From assembly GCF_015709455.1 (NCBI RefSeq), contig NZ_JADNQW010000002.1:1-64000 (forward strand): DNA of 64,000 nucleotides, written 5' to 3'. Each line of letters begins with the position of its first letter. Position 1 is the first letter of the stretch. The position numbers and the translations under genes are program-made. Under the pieces are notes generated by a model. That model saw only the letters and a list, made by a program, of their open reading frames with translations, searched no databases and was not told where the DNA came from. Of this stretch, positions 25,292 through 35,398 are shown in pieces. The stretch comes from Methylosinus sp. H3A. Lineage in GTDB: Bacteria > Pseudomonadota > Alphaproteobacteria > Rhizobiales > Beijerinckiaceae.

Positions 25292-28200
25292 CTACGCCGC
25301 CGACGCCGACCGCTCGTCCTCGAGCGGCCGTCCACGGTGGTCCTGAGCGAGAAGCGAATAGATCGTCGGCAGCACAAGCAGCGTGAACAGCGTGCCGACC
25401 AGCATGCCGGCCACCACCACGACGCCGATGGCGAAGCGGCTCGCACCGCCGGCTCCGGCGGCGAAGATCAGCGGAAAAAGTCCTGCGACCATCGCCGCCG
25501 TCGTCATCAGGATCGGGCGTAGCCGGATGCGCGCCGCTTCGACGACGGCGGCGTGGCGGTCGAGACCGTCACGCCGCTGCAACTCGTTCGCGAAAGCGGT
25601 CATCAATATGCCGTGCTTGGAGATGAGGCCGACGAGCGTGATGAGGCCGATCTGCGTGAAGATGTTCAGCGTGGCATAGCCGAGCCAAAGCGGCAGGAGC
25701 GCCCCGAATACGGAGAGGGGCACGCTGACCAGGATCACGAGCGGGTCACGAAAGCTCTCGAACTGCGCCGCCAGCACGAGGAAGATCACCACGAGCGCGA
25801 GGCCAAAGGCGACGGTGAGCCGATCGCCTTCGGTGACATATTGGCGAGACTCTCCGAGCCATGCCGTTGCAAGACCCACGGGCAGGTCGCGCGCCTGCCG
25901 CCGTAGGAACGTCACGGCCTGCCCCATGGTTACGCCCGGCGCCAGGACGGCGGAAATGGTCGCCGCGTTCATCTGATCGTACTGTCCGAGCTGGTTCGGT
26001 TCGGCGCGTTCGGACGCCTCGACGATCGTGTCGAGAGGGAGCAGGGCGCCGGACGTCGATCGCACATGGAAACGGCCCAGGCCCGCCGCGTCGGCGCGGA
26101 ACCGGCGTTCGACCTGCGGGATCACGTCATACGACCGTCCACGTAACTCGAAGCGGTTGACGTATTTTTCTCCGACGAGAGTGGCCAGCGTGGTGGCGAC
26201 GTCCTCCATCGTCAACCCGAGGTTGTTCGCCTTGGAGCGGTCGATCGTCAATGTCGAGCCCGGCTTGTTCCACGACAAATCCGTGTCGACCACCGCGAAC
26301 AGGCCGCTCGCTCGCGCCGTTTCGGCGATATGTCCGCTCACTTCGTACAATCGGTCGAACTCGCTCGGTCCAAACAGCACCATCTGCACGGGCAGGCCAG
26401 GCGTGGTGGGCAGAGCCGGCAGCAGAAAGGCGAACACGCTCAGCCCGGGATTTTGCGCTCCATCTGCTTGCAGCTCCGCCATGATGGTCGCCGCGCTGCG
26501 TTCGCGTTTGCTCCAGGTTGCGAGGTTGACGCCCGCGAAAACGCCATGCGGACCGGGTTCGGTCTGGCTCGAGCCGCTCAACACCCAGGTCGTGTCCGTT
26601 TCCGGCAGTCGTCGGAACGCGGCTTCGAGCCGGGAGGCGTAGCGCTCGGTGTAGTCGAGATTGGCGTAGCGGGGACCCTTGGCGACCTCCATCACCGTAC
26701 CCTGATCCTCGCTCGGCGCGAATTCGCGCTTCACGCCGAGATAGAGCGCGGCCGTGCCGGCGACCGTCGCGAGGCAGACGGCGATCATCAGCGGCCGCAC
26801 GCGGAGCGTCGCTTTCAGCAATGCGCCGTAGGCGTCGGCGAGGCGCGCAAATCCATGCTCGATGGCCGCCGTGATCCGGCCTTCGGATATCTGCGGCCGT
26901 AGGAGCAGCGAACTCATCATGGGCGACACGCAGAGCGCAACCACGCCCGAAACGACGACCGCCCCCGCCAAAGTGAAGGCGAATTCGCGAAACAGCGATC
27001 CGGTCAACCCCTGCATCAGGCCGATCGGAGCGTAGACCGCGGCGAGCGTGATCGTCATCGCGATCACCGGGCCGACGACTTCGCGCGCGCCCCGCAGCGA
27101 CGCTTCGAAAGGTCCGGCCCCGTGTTCGATATGCCGATGAATGTTTTCGACGACGACGATGGCGTCGTCGACGACGAGGCCGATCGCCAGCACCATGGCC
27201 AGCAGCGTCAGGAGATTGAGGCTGAAGCCGGCCGCCAGCATCAGCGTCGCTGCGCCCACTAGCGACAAGGGAATTGTGACGATGGGAATGAGCACGGCTC
27301 TTCCAGAGCCGAGGGAGAGGAAGATCACGATGACGACGATGATCGCAGCTTCCACCAGCGTGTTTTCGACTTCGCGCAGCGCGGCCTCGACGAAGCGCGC
27401 CACATCGAACACGTTCTGGATATCCATGCCGACGGGCTTCGAGCGTTCGAGCTGTGGTAGCAGGGCCGTCACGTCGCGCACGATTTCGAGCGGGTTCGCC
27501 GCGGGCGCGCCGTTGACGGCGATCACCACGGCGGGGCGGCCGTTGATCAGCGCGGATTGTTCGTAGTTCTGCTCGCCGATGTCGATGACGGCGACGTCCT
27601 CGAGACGCACCAGTCCGCCGGCGCCGGCCTTGATCACCAATTGCCGGAACGATTCGGGATCCTGTGTGTCCGTATTGGCCGCGACTGCGACGGCGGTGAG
27701 CGGCCCTTTGATTTGGCCGGCGGCGATCTGCACATTGTTGCGTGACAGGGCTCGGGAGACTTCGGCCGCGGTGATGTCGCGTCCGGCGAGCTTGTCGGGG
27801 TCGAGCCATATGCGCATCGCCAGATTGCGGCCGCCCATGATCTGGGCCGAGGCCACGCCGTTGACGGATGTCAGCAGCGGTTGGGCCGCGCGCACGGCGT
27901 AGTCCGTCATGATCGGAGCGGGCAGCGTCTCGCTCATCAGCGCGATATACATCACCGCCGTGGGATCGTCCGTTATCTTGTCGATGATCGGATCGAAAGC
28001 CTCTCGCGGCAGCAGATATTTGACCTGTTGCACCTTGGCCATGATCTCGGCCAGCGTACGATCGGGATTGGCCTCAAGCTTGAGGCGGGCCTTGATCAGA
28101 CTCTTTCCCTCGGTCGAGATCGACGTCATATATTCGATCCCGTCGGCGGTCGAGATCGCTTGCGCGAGGGGCGTCGTCACGAAGCCCTGCATCAGTCGCT

Positions 28201-28366
28201 GCGAGGCCCCGGGATAATTGGTTTCGACCGTGATCGCCGCGCTCTGCAGCTTGGGATATTGCCGGATCGGCAGGGAGAGCAGCGACCATACGCCTGCGAG
28301 CAGGATGAGGAGACTGACGACCGTGGCGAGAACCGGCCTTCTCACGAAGATGTCGGTGAAAACCAC
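25292..28366 (-). CDS. RND multidrug efflux permease (HAE1/AcrB type), quinone-linked module
   Basis: A 1024-residue inner-membrane RND pump. The N-terminal TM1 reads FVRRPVLATVVSLLILLAGV, followed by a large periplasmic loop. The TM4 motif LAIGLVVDDAIVVVENIHRH keeps both proton-relay aspartates. TM10 has TLVGLISKHGILMTAFANEL with the conserved lysine. It pumps hydrophobic compounds to a TolC-like channel using proton motive force. The membrane fusion protein gene is 12 bp upstream. No outer membrane factor gene is in the module, so a channel from elsewhere must be used. Confidence 0.93.
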   Translation of the reverse strand: MVFTDIFVRRPVLATVVSLLILLAGVWSLLSLPIRQYPKLQSAAITVETNYPGASQRLMQGFVTTPLAQAISTADGIEYMTSISTEGKSLIKARLKLEANPDRTLAEIMAKVQQVKYLLPREAFDPIIDKITDDPTAVMYIALMSETLPAPIMTDYAVRAAQPLLTSVNGVASAQIMGGRNLAMRIWLDPDKLAGRDITAAEVSRALSRNNVQIAAGQIKGPLTAVAVAANTDTQDPESFRQLVIKAGAGGLVRLEDVAVIDIGEQNYEQSALINGRPAVVIAVNGAPAANPLEIVRDVTALLPQLERSKPVGMDIQNVFDVARFVEAALREVENTLVEAAIIVVIVIFLSLGSGRAVLIPIVTIPLSLVGAATLMLAAGFSLNLLTLLAMVLAIGLVVDDAIVVVENIHRHIEHGAGPFEASLRGAREVVGPVIAMTITLAAVYAPIGLMQGLTGSLFREFAFTLAGAVVVSGVVALCVSPMMSSLLLRPQISEGRITAAIEHGFARLADAYGALLKATLRVRPLMIAVCLATVAGTAALYLGVKREFAPSEDQGTVMEVAKGPRYANLDYTERYASRLEAAFRRLPETDTTWVLSGSSQTEPGPHGVFAGVNLATWSKRERSAATIMAELQADGAQNPGLSVFAFLLPALPTTPGLPVQMVLFGPSEFDRLYEVSGHIAETARASGLFAVVDTDLSWNKPGSTLTIDRSKANNLGLTMEDVATTLATLVGEKYVNRFELRGRSYDVIPQVERRFRADAAGLGRFHVRSTSGALLPLDTIVEASERAEPNQLGQYDQMNAATISAVLAPGVTMGQAVTFLRRQARDLPVGLATAWLGESRQYVTEGDRLTVAFGLALVVIFLVLAAQFESFRDPLVILVSVPLSVFGALLPLWLGYATLNIFTQIGLITLVGLISKHGILMTAFANELQRRDGLDRHAAVVEAARIRLRPILMTTAAMVAGLFPLIFAAGAGGASRFAIGVVVVAGMLVGTLFTLLVLPTIYSLLAQDHRGRPLEDERSASAA

Positions 28367-28378
28367 GGCGCCCTCGCT

Positions 28379-29572
28379 CTAATGCAAAGATTTGGAATGC
28401 GGAGATTTGGCGGCGAGCGACGCGCCGTCCGACGGTCGCGGCGAAACAGACCTGACCCTCAGGCCAGGCGACAGCCGCAACTGGCCGCTGGTTACGACGA
28501 TGTCGCCGTCCGTGAGGCCGGAGAGGATCGCGACGCGACTGTCGACTCGCCGCCCGGTCTCGACGACCACTTGCTCGACGCGTCCCTCGCCGTCGGCGCC
28601 GATGTCGCGCACGATGAAAGCCGTCTTGGTCGACGCGTTCGCCAAGACGGCGGTCTCCGGCACGGTGACGACGCCGTTTTCCGGCGTGAGGCTCAGCGTC
28701 GCCGTCGCATAGAGTCCCGGCCGCATTTGCCGGTCGTGATTGGCGATCCTGGCGCGGAGCGCGACATTGCGCGTGCCGCGATCGACCTGCGGCTCGATCG
28801 TCTCGAGCTTGGCGACGAAGCGCCGTTTGGCGACGGCGTCCGTGGCGATCTCCACTGTTTGTCCGACGACGAGGTCGCCCAGATAGCGTTGCGGCACGGC
28901 AAAATCGATAAAGAGCTCGTCCAGATCGGTCAGCGTGGCGATCGCGTCGCCAGGATTGAGATATTGTCCGAGATCGACGTTCCGCACGCCGAGAATGCCG
29001 GAGAACGGCGCGCGCACGGTCCGTTGCGCGATCGCGGCTTCGCTCGCGGCGACCATGGCGCTCGCGCGGTCGAAGGCGGCCTGACGATTGTCGACCTCGG
29101 CCTGGGAGGACGCGTTATGCCGATTCAATTCCGTCGAACGCTGCAATTGCAACCGGGCCACGGTCTCCTCGGCGCGATTTTGCGCCAGCTCCGCCTGTTG
29201 CGGCTTGCTGTATAAGTCGATGGCCGGCATGTCGGCGGCGATCCGTTCGCCGCCGTGAAAATGGATAGCGACGACGCGTCCGCCGACCTCAGGCGTCAAC
29301 GTCACCTGCCGGACCGCCCGCAGCGACCCCACGGCCGTGACGCTGCGCGGCAATGGGCCGGCCGACGCGGCGGCGGTCTCTACCGTGACGGCCGGCGAAG
29401 ACGGGGCGAGGGCCCCTTCTCGCAGCGACGCGGGCGCCTTGCCGCCGGCATAGACAGCCGCCGCGAGCGCGAGACCGGCCGCCGTGAGTGACCCAAATCG
29501 TAAACCTCCCCGCATGACGCTAGAGCCTCCATCCGCAGGAAGTTTCGGTCCCTGAGCGCCTGAAAGCGTCAT
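28379..29572 (-). CDS. RND efflux periplasmic adaptor (membrane fusion protein)
   Basis: A 397-residue HlyD/AcrA-type adaptor. After a leader with a hydrophobic stretch ([19 protein letters not shown]) come the lipoyl half-motif ([19 protein letters not shown]), a coiled-coil hairpin (about 120-190), the second half-motif [20 protein letters not shown], and the beta-barrel block [14 protein letters not shown] (here RQMRPGLY). The ATG overlaps the wrbA stop by four bases. It bridges the pump and the outer-membrane channel. A shorter start at MRGGLRFG, 19 codons in, would give a more standard signal anchor. Confidence 0.9.
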   Translation of the reverse strand: MTLSGAQGPKLPADGGSSVMRGGLRFGSLTAAGLALAAAVYAGGKAPASLREGALAPSSPAVTVETAAASAGPLPRSVTAVGSLRAVRQVTLTPEVGGRVVAIHFHGGERIAADMPAIDLYSKPQQAELAQNRAEETVARLQLQRSTELNRHNASSQAEVDNRQAAFDRASAMVAASEAAIAQRTVRAPFSGILGVRNVDLGQYLNPGDAIATLTDLDELFIDFAVPQRYLGDLVVGQTVEIATDAVAKRRFVAKLETIEPQVDRGTRNVALRARIANHDRQMRPGLYATATLSLTPENGVVTVPETAVLANASTKTAFIVRDIGADGEGRVEQVVVETGRRVDSRVAILSGLTDGDIVVTSGQLRLSPGLRVRSVSPRPSDGASLAAKSPHSKSLH

Positions 29573-30168
29573 GAGGCCAGCTTCGCCGCAATCTCGGCGA
29601 CGAGCCGCCCCTGGAAGCGCGCGCCGGCAAGTTCGTTCTCCGTCGGCTGGCGCTTGCCGTCGCCGCCAGTGATCGTGGTGGCGCCGTAGGGACTGCCGCC
29701 CGTCACTTGGTCTGTCGCCAATTGCCCTTGGAAGCTGTACGGCAAGCCAACTACCACCATGCCGAGATGCAGAAGATTGGTAACGATCGAGAACAAGGTC
29801 GTCTCCTGGCCGCCATGCTGGCTTGCCGTGGAGGTGAACGCCGAACCCACTTTTCCGTTGAGCGCGCCGCGCGCCCACAGGCCGCCGGTCCGATCCAGAA
29901 AGGTCGCCATCTGCGCCCCGATCCGGCCATAGCGCGTTCCGCAGCCGATGATGATCGCATCGAACAGTTCGAGCTCTTCCACCGTGGCGATCGGCGCTTT
30001 CTGGTCGATCTTGTATCCGGAGTCGCGAGCGACGGCTTCCGGAACCGTCTCAGGCGCGCGTCTCAAGGAGGCCTCCGCTCCAAAGTCGCGAGCGCCCGCC
30101 GCGATGGCCTCCGCCAACTTCTCGATATGGCCGTAGGTCGAATAATAGAGAACGAGAACTTTCGGCAT
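29569..30168 (-). CDS. wrbA: NAD(P)H:quinone oxidoreductase, WrbA type
   Basis: A 199-residue flavodoxin-fold protein. The FMN phosphate loop is [38 protein letters not shown] and [19 protein letters not shown] are hallmark WrbA segments that bind FMN and the quinone. It reduces quinones by two electrons to hydroquinones, avoiding radicals. It is the first gene of wrbA-MFP-RND, so the module should sense, reduce and export quinone-like or aromatic electrophiles. Confidence 0.92.
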   Translation of the reverse strand: MPKVLVLYYSTYGHIEKLAEAIAAGARDFGAEASLRRAPETVPEAVARDSGYKIDQKAPIATVEELELFDAIIIGCGTRYGRIGAQMATFLDRTGGLWARGALNGKVGSAFTSTASQHGGQETTLFSIVTNLLHLGMVVVGLPYSFQGQLATDQVTGGSPYGATTITGGDGKRQPTENELAGARFQGRLVAEIAAKLAS

Positions 30169-30248
30169 AACGCCTCCAAAGTCGAATGCTACGCGTGATT
30201 TCTAGCGCCGCATGCGCTTGTCAGAAAGCGGATTGGGTGGCACACCTC

Positions 30249-30264
30249 GTTCCAATGTTGGAAC
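30249..30264. promoter_or_regulatory. Operator-like palindrome between wrbA and the LysR gene
   Basis: GTTCCAATGTTGGAAC has perfect 7-bp arms with a 2-bp spacer. It ends eight bases before the LysR start codon and lies in the divergent wrbA-lysR spacer. The T-N11-A core typical of LTTR boxes can be read in it. It is a good candidate for autoregulation and divergent control. Confidence 0.6.
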
Positions 30265-30271
30265 GAAAATC

Positions 30272-31186
30272 ATGCAGAACCTCAATGATCTCTATTATTT
30301 TGCGAAGGTCGCGGAACACGGCGGTTTTTCGGCCGCCGCACGAATGCTCGGCATGCCGAAATCGACGCTCAGTCGCCGCATCAGCGTCCTGGAGGAGCAA
30401 CTCGGGGTGCGGCTGATCCAGCGCTCGGGAGGTCGTTTCGCGCTGACCGAGGTCGGTCAAAAATACGTTCGCCATTGCGCCGGGATGATCGCCGAGGCTG
30501 AGGCCGCCAGGCAGGTCGTCGAGGAAACGCGGATCGAACCGTCAGGCCTTTTGCGGGTAAGTTGTCCGATTGCTCTGGCGCAGAGTCGCGTCTCGGGAAT
30601 CATCTCGCGTTTTTTATTGGCGCACCCGCGCGTGGTGGTTCAATTGATCGCGACCAATCGGCCCGTCGACCTCATCGAAGAGGCGATCGACGTCGCGCTC
30701 CGAGTGCGCTTTCCGCCACTCGAAGATTCCGTTCTGGTCATGCGAACGTTGGCCAAGAGCGCGCAGATCATCGTGGCGCAGCCCGCATTGCTGGAGCGCT
30801 TGGGACGGCCCATCGCGCCGATGGATTTGGGGCGTTTCGACAGCATGGATCTGACGCGAGCGACCGCCAGGCATGTCTGGGAGCTGACCGACTCCGACGG
30901 GCGAGCCGTCTCGGTCCCGTTCACGCCCCGCTTCGTTACCGACGACATGGTCACTCTGCGCCGCGCCGCCATGGATGGGGTCGGGATCGTGCAATTGCCC
31001 GAATATCTCGTGAGAGACCATCTCGAGCAGGGGTTCCTGGAGCCGGCGCTGTCTGACTGGACACCACGGACGGGAATTATTCACGCGGTCTTTCCTTCGC
31101 GTCGCGGCCTCGCCCGGACGGTGCGCGGATTTGTCGATTTTCTCGCTGAGGAACTCAAGGCCGACTCGGTGGTCAGCTGCGTCTGA
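30272..31186 (+). CDS. LysR-type regulator divergent from wrbA-RND
   Basis: A 304-residue LTTR starting MQNLNDLYYFAKVAEHGGFS, then AAARMLGMPKSTLSRRISVL (winged helix). The effector domain follows, with GLLRVSCPIALAQSRVSGII and DVALRVRFPPLEDSVLVMRT, typical of the CrgA/aromatic-responsive branch. The chosen ATG lies just after the palindrome; an earlier in-frame ATG would start upstream of the operator. The divergent layout suggests control of wrbA-MFP-RND in response to an electrophile or quinone. Confidence 0.9.
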   Translation: MQNLNDLYYFAKVAEHGGFSAAARMLGMPKSTLSRRISVLEEQLGVRLIQRSGGRFALTEVGQKYVRHCAGMIAEAEAARQVVEETRIEPSGLLRVSCPIALAQSRVSGIISRFLLAHPRVVVQLIATNRPVDLIEEAIDVALRVRFPPLEDSVLVMRTLAKSAQIIVAQPALLERLGRPIAPMDLGRFDSMDLTRATARHVWELTDSDGRAVSVPFTPRFVTDDMVTLRRAAMDGVGIVQLPEYLVRDHLEQGFLEPALSDWTPRTGIIHAVFPSRRGLARTVRGFVDFLAEELKADSVVSCV

Positions 31187-31276
31187 CGGAGTTCCTCGAG
31201 CTTTGGCTCAAGACCCGAGTAAGTATCCCCCAGCAAAGTGCAGGGCTATCGCATATAAGCAAAGGGTTCAAAAAAT
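31187..31276. other. Short spacer after the LysR gene
   Basis: No gene is present. It runs from the LysR stop to the IS6 terminus. I see no clear terminator. Confidence 0.3.
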
Positions 31277-31606
31277 GGTTCTGGGATAAACGGCGCAAGA
31301 GAGGCATAATTTCGTGGGCAAGGCACGACGGCGCCGGGGTAATGGACAATGCTGAACGTAGACGATCTTTTCAAAGGCCGGCATTTCGACCGAGAGATCA
31401 TCGTTCTCCGCGTGCGGTGGTATTTGCGATACAAGCTCAGCTTTCGAGATCTCGTGGAAATGATGGCCGAACGCGGCTTATATTTGGCTCATACGACCAT
31501 CATGCACTGGGTCCAGCGCTACGTTCCCGAGTTTGAAAAGCGAGGGAACCGCTTTGCGCGCCAGGCCGGAGGATCGCGGCGCGTCGACGAGACCTTACAA
31601 ACGGCT
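31277..31606 (+). pseudogene. IS6-family transposase, 3'-truncated fragment
   Basis: The left terminus GGTTCTGGGATAAACGG and the frame from 31349 ([20 protein letters not shown], then RWYLRYKLSFRDLVEMMAER) match the IS6 copies at 13.3 and 40.1 kb. Here the segment deleted in the 13.3-kb copy is present. Homology stops after GSRRVDET, where the IS110 remnant begins, so the catalytic core after the first Asp is lost. Confidence 0.85.
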
Positions 31607-31612
31607 TGACGT

Positions 31613-31847
31613 AGGCCGGCGGAATCAACCTTACGCGATGCCCGAACTTGCCGATCTCTCGGCCGCAGAAATACGGCCCTCCACAAGCTTCCATGGGCCA
31701 CGACGCACGGCAATTGGGCCGCAAAGAATTCCAGCACCTGCGCTCGCCGTAGTTTCTTGCGGAAAATGACGCCCCCCGACGAATCGGCGCCATGAGCTTG
31801 AAAAACATTCTTCGCCAAATCCAATCCAATAGTGCTAACTTTTTTCA
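31613..31847 (-). pseudogene. IS110-family transposase 5' fragment, frameshifted
   Basis: The reverse strand reads MKKVSTIGLDLAKNVFQAHG, the DEDD-type N-terminus of IS110/IS1111 transposases with its first Asp. It continues to AQVLEFFAAQLPCVVA. After a frameshift another frame continues with MEACGG and REIGKFGHRVRLIPPAYVKP, a standard IS110 block. It ends where IS6 sequence begins. About 80 of some 340 residues remain. Confidence 0.8.
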
Positions 31848-31861
31848 TGGACGCCTCCCTC

Positions 31862-32433
31862 GAGTGAGATTTAACACCTCCACTCTGGCACATCGAGACC
31901 GAATTACGCCGTGACAGGGGATGCGCCGCCGGCAGGATCGGAACCCAGGCATCTCGTCCGAGCGGAACGGCATTTCTGGCCGGAGATGGGTTGAGAACGA
32001 CGCCGAGATCGATTGATCCCGCCGCGAGCCAGGCCTCCGCTTCCATGTCGTCGGTTTCGAGCGGCACGAGGTCGATACCCGGATGGAGCGTGCGAAAACG
32101 CCGAAGCAAGGGCGGAAGGACCGTGGCAAAGACGCTTGGAAACCCCGCCAGACGAATGGCGCTGGTCTCCTCGCCGATCAGCGCCATTGCCTCCCTTTCG
32201 ATCGCCTCCAGATGCGAGAGCGCCGTACGCGCGTGTTCGAGCGCGCGCTCCCCAAAGGCCGTCAATTCGACACCCCGTGGCTGGCGGATGAGCAGTTTCA
32301 CTCCCAGGCTCTCTTCGAGTGCGGCCAGGGCTTGGCTCATCCCCGATTGGGTGACGCCGAGCTTGTCCGCGGCTGCGGTGAAGCTGCCGACCTCGGCGAC
32401 GGCGATCGGGCTCTGGAGTTAGGTCAGGTTCAC
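31862..32433 (-). pseudogene. LysR-type regulator, nonsense mutation and 3' loss
   Basis: From a GTG at 32433 the frame would read VNLT-stop-LQSPIAVAEVGSFTAAADKL, then GVTQSGMSQALAALEESLGV. A TAA sits where the family has a Gln or similar codon at residue 5. The effector domain runs through RLAGFPSVFATVLPPLLRRF and is cut after HPLSRRNSV, where the IS110 fragment follows. Only about 180 of 300 residues remain. It is divergent from the GST gene, so it may once have controlled it. Confidence 0.75.
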
Positions 32434-32534
32434 AGTAGGTGAGCTTATATCAGAAAAATATATCAGTAATTTTTATTATGTCACGGGACCTGCCAATGTG
32501 CGTGGCGACCTACCCCCTCAGCGAGGCCCCAACG

Positions 32535-33152
32535 ATGAAGCTCTATTTCGCGCCCGACACCTGTTCGCTCTCACCGCACATCGTGCTTCAGGAGCTCGGA
32601 CTGCCCTACGAACTCGTACGCGTGAACAATCGGACAAAACGCACATCTGCGGGAGAGGATTTCCTCGCCATCAATCCGAAAGGCTATGTCGCGGCACTCG
32701 AACTCGATACCGGCGAGGTTTTGACCGAAGGACCGGCCATCGTTCAGTATTTGGCCGACCTGAAACCGGAGGCGGGATTGACTCCGGCCCCTGGCGCCCT
32801 GGACCGGGTTCGGCTCCAGGAATGGCTCAACTTCATCACCAGCGAGGTTCATGCCGGATCGAGCCCGCTGTTCAACCGAGCCTTACCGGAGGAGGCGCTG
32901 GTGATCTTCCGCGATCGGCTGTACCAGCGCCTCGACTTCATCGAGGTGAACCTCACATCACTGGACTATCTGATGGGGGACTGCTTCACGGTCGCCGACG
33001 CCTATCTTTTCACCGTGCTCGGCTGGATGAAGGGCTTTTCGATCGACCTCGACCGTTGGCCGGCGATTGCGCTCTACATGCAGCGGATCGACGCGCGGGC
33101 GTCCGTCCAAGCTGCTTTGGCACGGGAGGCGGAGATTCCTCCGGTGGAATGA
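32535..33152 (+). CDS. Glutathione S-transferase, bacterial beta-class-like
   Basis: A 205-residue GST. The thioredoxin-like N-terminal domain starts MKLYFAPDTCSLSPHIVLQE with the beta-class Cys10-Ser11 pair. The glutathione-binding turn is LTEGPAIVQYLADLKPEAGL, and the helical domain includes YLMGDCFTVADAYLFTVLGW, the N-capping box. It conjugates glutathione to electrophiles or reduces disulfides and peroxides. The start was set at the ATG after GAGGCCCC; longer in-frame starts add an unrelated segment. The regulator upstream on the other strand is dead, so expression may be constitutive. Confidence 0.92.
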   Translation: MKLYFAPDTCSLSPHIVLQELGLPYELVRVNNRTKRTSAGEDFLAINPKGYVAALELDTGEVLTEGPAIVQYLADLKPEAGLTPAPGALDRVRLQEWLNFITSEVHAGSSPLFNRALPEEALVIFRDRLYQRLDFIEVNLTSLDYLMGDCFTVADAYLFTVLGWMKGFSIDLDRWPAIALYMQRIDARASVQAALAREAEIPPVE

Positions 33153-33219
33153 CGCGCAAGTTTGACTTCGACCCATTGATCGGAGAGCGGTCAGCGGACA
33201 CGGCGCGCGGCAGAGAAGA

Positions 33220-34131
33220 TCAGGAAGCGTCGTCTCGTCGGAACTTTCCCGGCGCACAGCCTACGACCCGCCGGAAGGTCGTGCTGAAGGCCGCTCCGGA
33301 TTCATAGCCGATGGAAAAGCCGATCGCCCCGACACTGTCGTTCGTTCGCTTGAGCCGTTCAGCCGCGAGCACCATGCGCCAGCGGATGAGATAGTCCAGG
33401 GGCGGTTGTCCAACCGCTTCTCGGAAGCGCGCGGCGAAAGTGCTGCGCGACATGCCGGCGATGGCTCCCAGTTCCGCAAGCGTCCAGTGGCGAGCGGGCT
33501 CGGCGTGCATGGCGCCGAGCGCTCTCGTCAGCCGGGGATCGGACAGCGCCGACAACCATCCGGCGGGTTTTTCCGTCCCGGAGGCGAGCCAGAGTCGCAA
33601 GACTTGCAAGAGCATGATCTGGGCGAGGTGCTCCACCATCAGCATGCCACCTGGAGGCCGATCTTTCAGTTCCGCAGCCAGTTGCTCCAGCGACCAGCGC
33701 AGAACGGCAGCCTGGTTCGAGGCGTCACGCACATGAACGATGGCCGGCAAGGCCCCGAACAACATTCCGGCATGATCGCCCTCGAAAGAAAAACGGCCGC
33801 CGATCAGGAAGAAGTCGCCGCCGCCGTTGCAGGTCGCGATGCCGTCGACAGCCTGATCATAGATCGTGGGAGATTCGATCGGGGGCAATGCGAGGTCCGT
33901 CGCGAAGAGGAACGGACGGCCGCGCGTCAGCAGGAAGCAGTCGCCGGCTTCGATCCGTCGCGGATCAGGCTCCCCATCGACCTGGACCCAACAGGCGCCG
34001 CGCATGACGGCGTTGAACTTGATGCCTTCATGTGGGGGAAATCGGATCGCCCACTCACCACCGGCATCAAGGCCCGCGCTGATCGCGCTTTTCGGCTTCA
34101 GAAGCGACAGAACATCGGACAATGGGTCCAA
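33220..34131 (-). CDS. AraC-family regulator with cupin_6 sensor domain
   Basis: A 303-residue regulator. The N-terminal cupin-like half (AGGEWAIRFPPHEGIKFNAV, EAGDCFLLTRGRPF) belongs to the cupin_6 subgroup. The C-terminal AraC domain has the two helix-turn-helix motifs WTLAELGAIAGMSRSTFAAR and SVGAIGFSIGYESGAAFSTT, ending FRRVVGCAPGKFRR. It is divergent from the SDR gene 120 bp away. This type usually activates a neighbouring oxidoreductase gene, so the SDR is its likely target. Confidence 0.92.
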   Translation of the reverse strand: MDPLSDVLSLLKPKSAISAGLDAGGEWAIRFPPHEGIKFNAVMRGACWVQVDGEPDPRRIEAGDCFLLTRGRPFLFATDLALPPIESPTIYDQAVDGIATCNGGGDFFLIGGRFSFEGDHAGMLFGALPAIVHVRDASNQAAVLRWSLEQLAAELKDRPPGGMLMVEHLAQIMLLQVLRLWLASGTEKPAGWLSALSDPRLTRALGAMHAEPARHWTLAELGAIAGMSRSTFAARFREAVGQPPLDYLIRWRMVLAAERLKRTNDSVGAIGFSIGYESGAAFSTTFRRVVGCAPGKFRRDDAS

Positions 34132-34253
34132 GGCGAAAATCCAGACGATCGAGAAGGAAAATCAGATCATACGACATGGATCGTGCGGGTGCCACGGGTC
34201 ATCCTTTCTGGGAGCAAACATACGGGCGAAACCACACCTCTCGGAGAGACACC

Positions 34254-35219
34254 ATGATCGACCATCAGAAACCGCTCGGGTCCGGTTTTGGGGCAAGAAG
34301 CACAGCGACGGATGTTCTCGCCGATATCGATCTCGCCGGTAAACGCGCAATCATCACCGGAGGGTATTCGGGGCTTGGCCTGGAAACGACCAGGGCGCTC
34401 GCCGCATCGGGAGCCCAGGTCGTCGTTGCCGCGCGCAATCCAGTTGCAGCGGCGGTAGCCACGAAGGACATCGTCGGCGTGACGGTCGAGCCGTTGGAGC
34501 TTTCGCACCTCGACAGCGTGCGCGCCTTCGCCGAGCACATCCTCACCGGTGGCCAACACATCGATATTCTGATCAACAACGCCGGCATCATGGCCTGCCC
34601 GGAGGCGAGGGTAGGACAAGGCTGGGAGGTGCAGTTCGCCACCAATCACCTCGGACATTTCGCGCTGACAAACGCGCTCTGGCCGCTGCTCGAAGGTGGT
34701 GCACGTGTCATCTCGGTCTCATCGGCCGGCCACCACAACTCACCGATCATCTGGGACGACCTTCATTTCATTGGCGGTTACGACAAATGGCGCGCCTACG
34801 GCCAGTCGAAGACGGCGAATGCGCTCTTCGCCGTCCATCTCGGCCGACTTGGGCGCGAGGCCGACGTGCAGGCCTTCTCGCTTCATCCCGGAAAGATCTT
34901 CACGCCGCTCCAGCGGCATCTGGTGCAGGCGGAGATGATCGCCGAGGGCTGGCTCGACGCGAGCGGTGCGCCAGCCGATCCGACCTTCAAGACGCCAGCC
35001 CAAGGCGCGGCGACGCAAGTTTGGGCCGCGACCTCGCCGATCCTCGACGGTCTTGCCGGTCTCTATTGCGAGGATTGCGATATTGCCGTGCGCGCCGAGA
35101 CTACAAATCAACCGTTCGTCGGTATTCGAGATTACGCCGCCGATCCCGATCAGGCCGAGCGGCTCTGGACGCTTTCCGCCGAACTCACTGGCATCGATGC
35201 CTTCGATGCATCGAGGTGA
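34254..35219 (+). CDS. Short-chain dehydrogenase/reductase
   Basis: A 321-residue SDR. The cofactor loop is IITGGYSGLGLETTRALAAS (TGxxxGxG type), then DILINNAGIMACPEA (NNAG), ISVSSAGHH (catalytic Ser) and WRAYGQSKTANALFAVHL, with Y-x-x-x-K. The protein is longer than classical SDRs and resembles retinol-dehydrogenase-like oxidoreductases that prefer NADP. The ATG at 34254 follows GGAGAGAC; an upstream ATG would add 44 unlike residues. Its divergent AraC partner suggests substrate-induced expression, perhaps of carbonyl detoxification. Confidence 0.92.
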   Translation: MIDHQKPLGSGFGARSTATDVLADIDLAGKRAIITGGYSGLGLETTRALAASGAQVVVAARNPVAAAVATKDIVGVTVEPLELSHLDSVRAFAEHILTGGQHIDILINNAGIMACPEARVGQGWEVQFATNHLGHFALTNALWPLLEGGARVISVSSAGHHNSPIIWDDLHFIGGYDKWRAYGQSKTANALFAVHLGRLGREADVQAFSLHPGKIFTPLQRHLVQAEMIAEGWLDASGAPADPTFKTPAQGAATQVWAATSPILDGLAGLYCEDCDIAVRAETTNQPFVGIRDYAADPDQAERLWTLSAELTGIDAFDASR

Positions 35220-35398
35220 TGCCATGCGGGTGGGCGGCGCCAAAGAGCGTGACAGGAGCGAAGTCGCCGCGCTGGGGAAAAAAACCTATTCATTTCATCT
35301 GTCTCCCGCCCGCGGTTCAGGAGAACGGAAGGCCGGGAAGTTCAGCTGTTACAAACAGAAATTCCCTTGTGCAGCCCGGCTTCCTGTCGCTGCACCGC

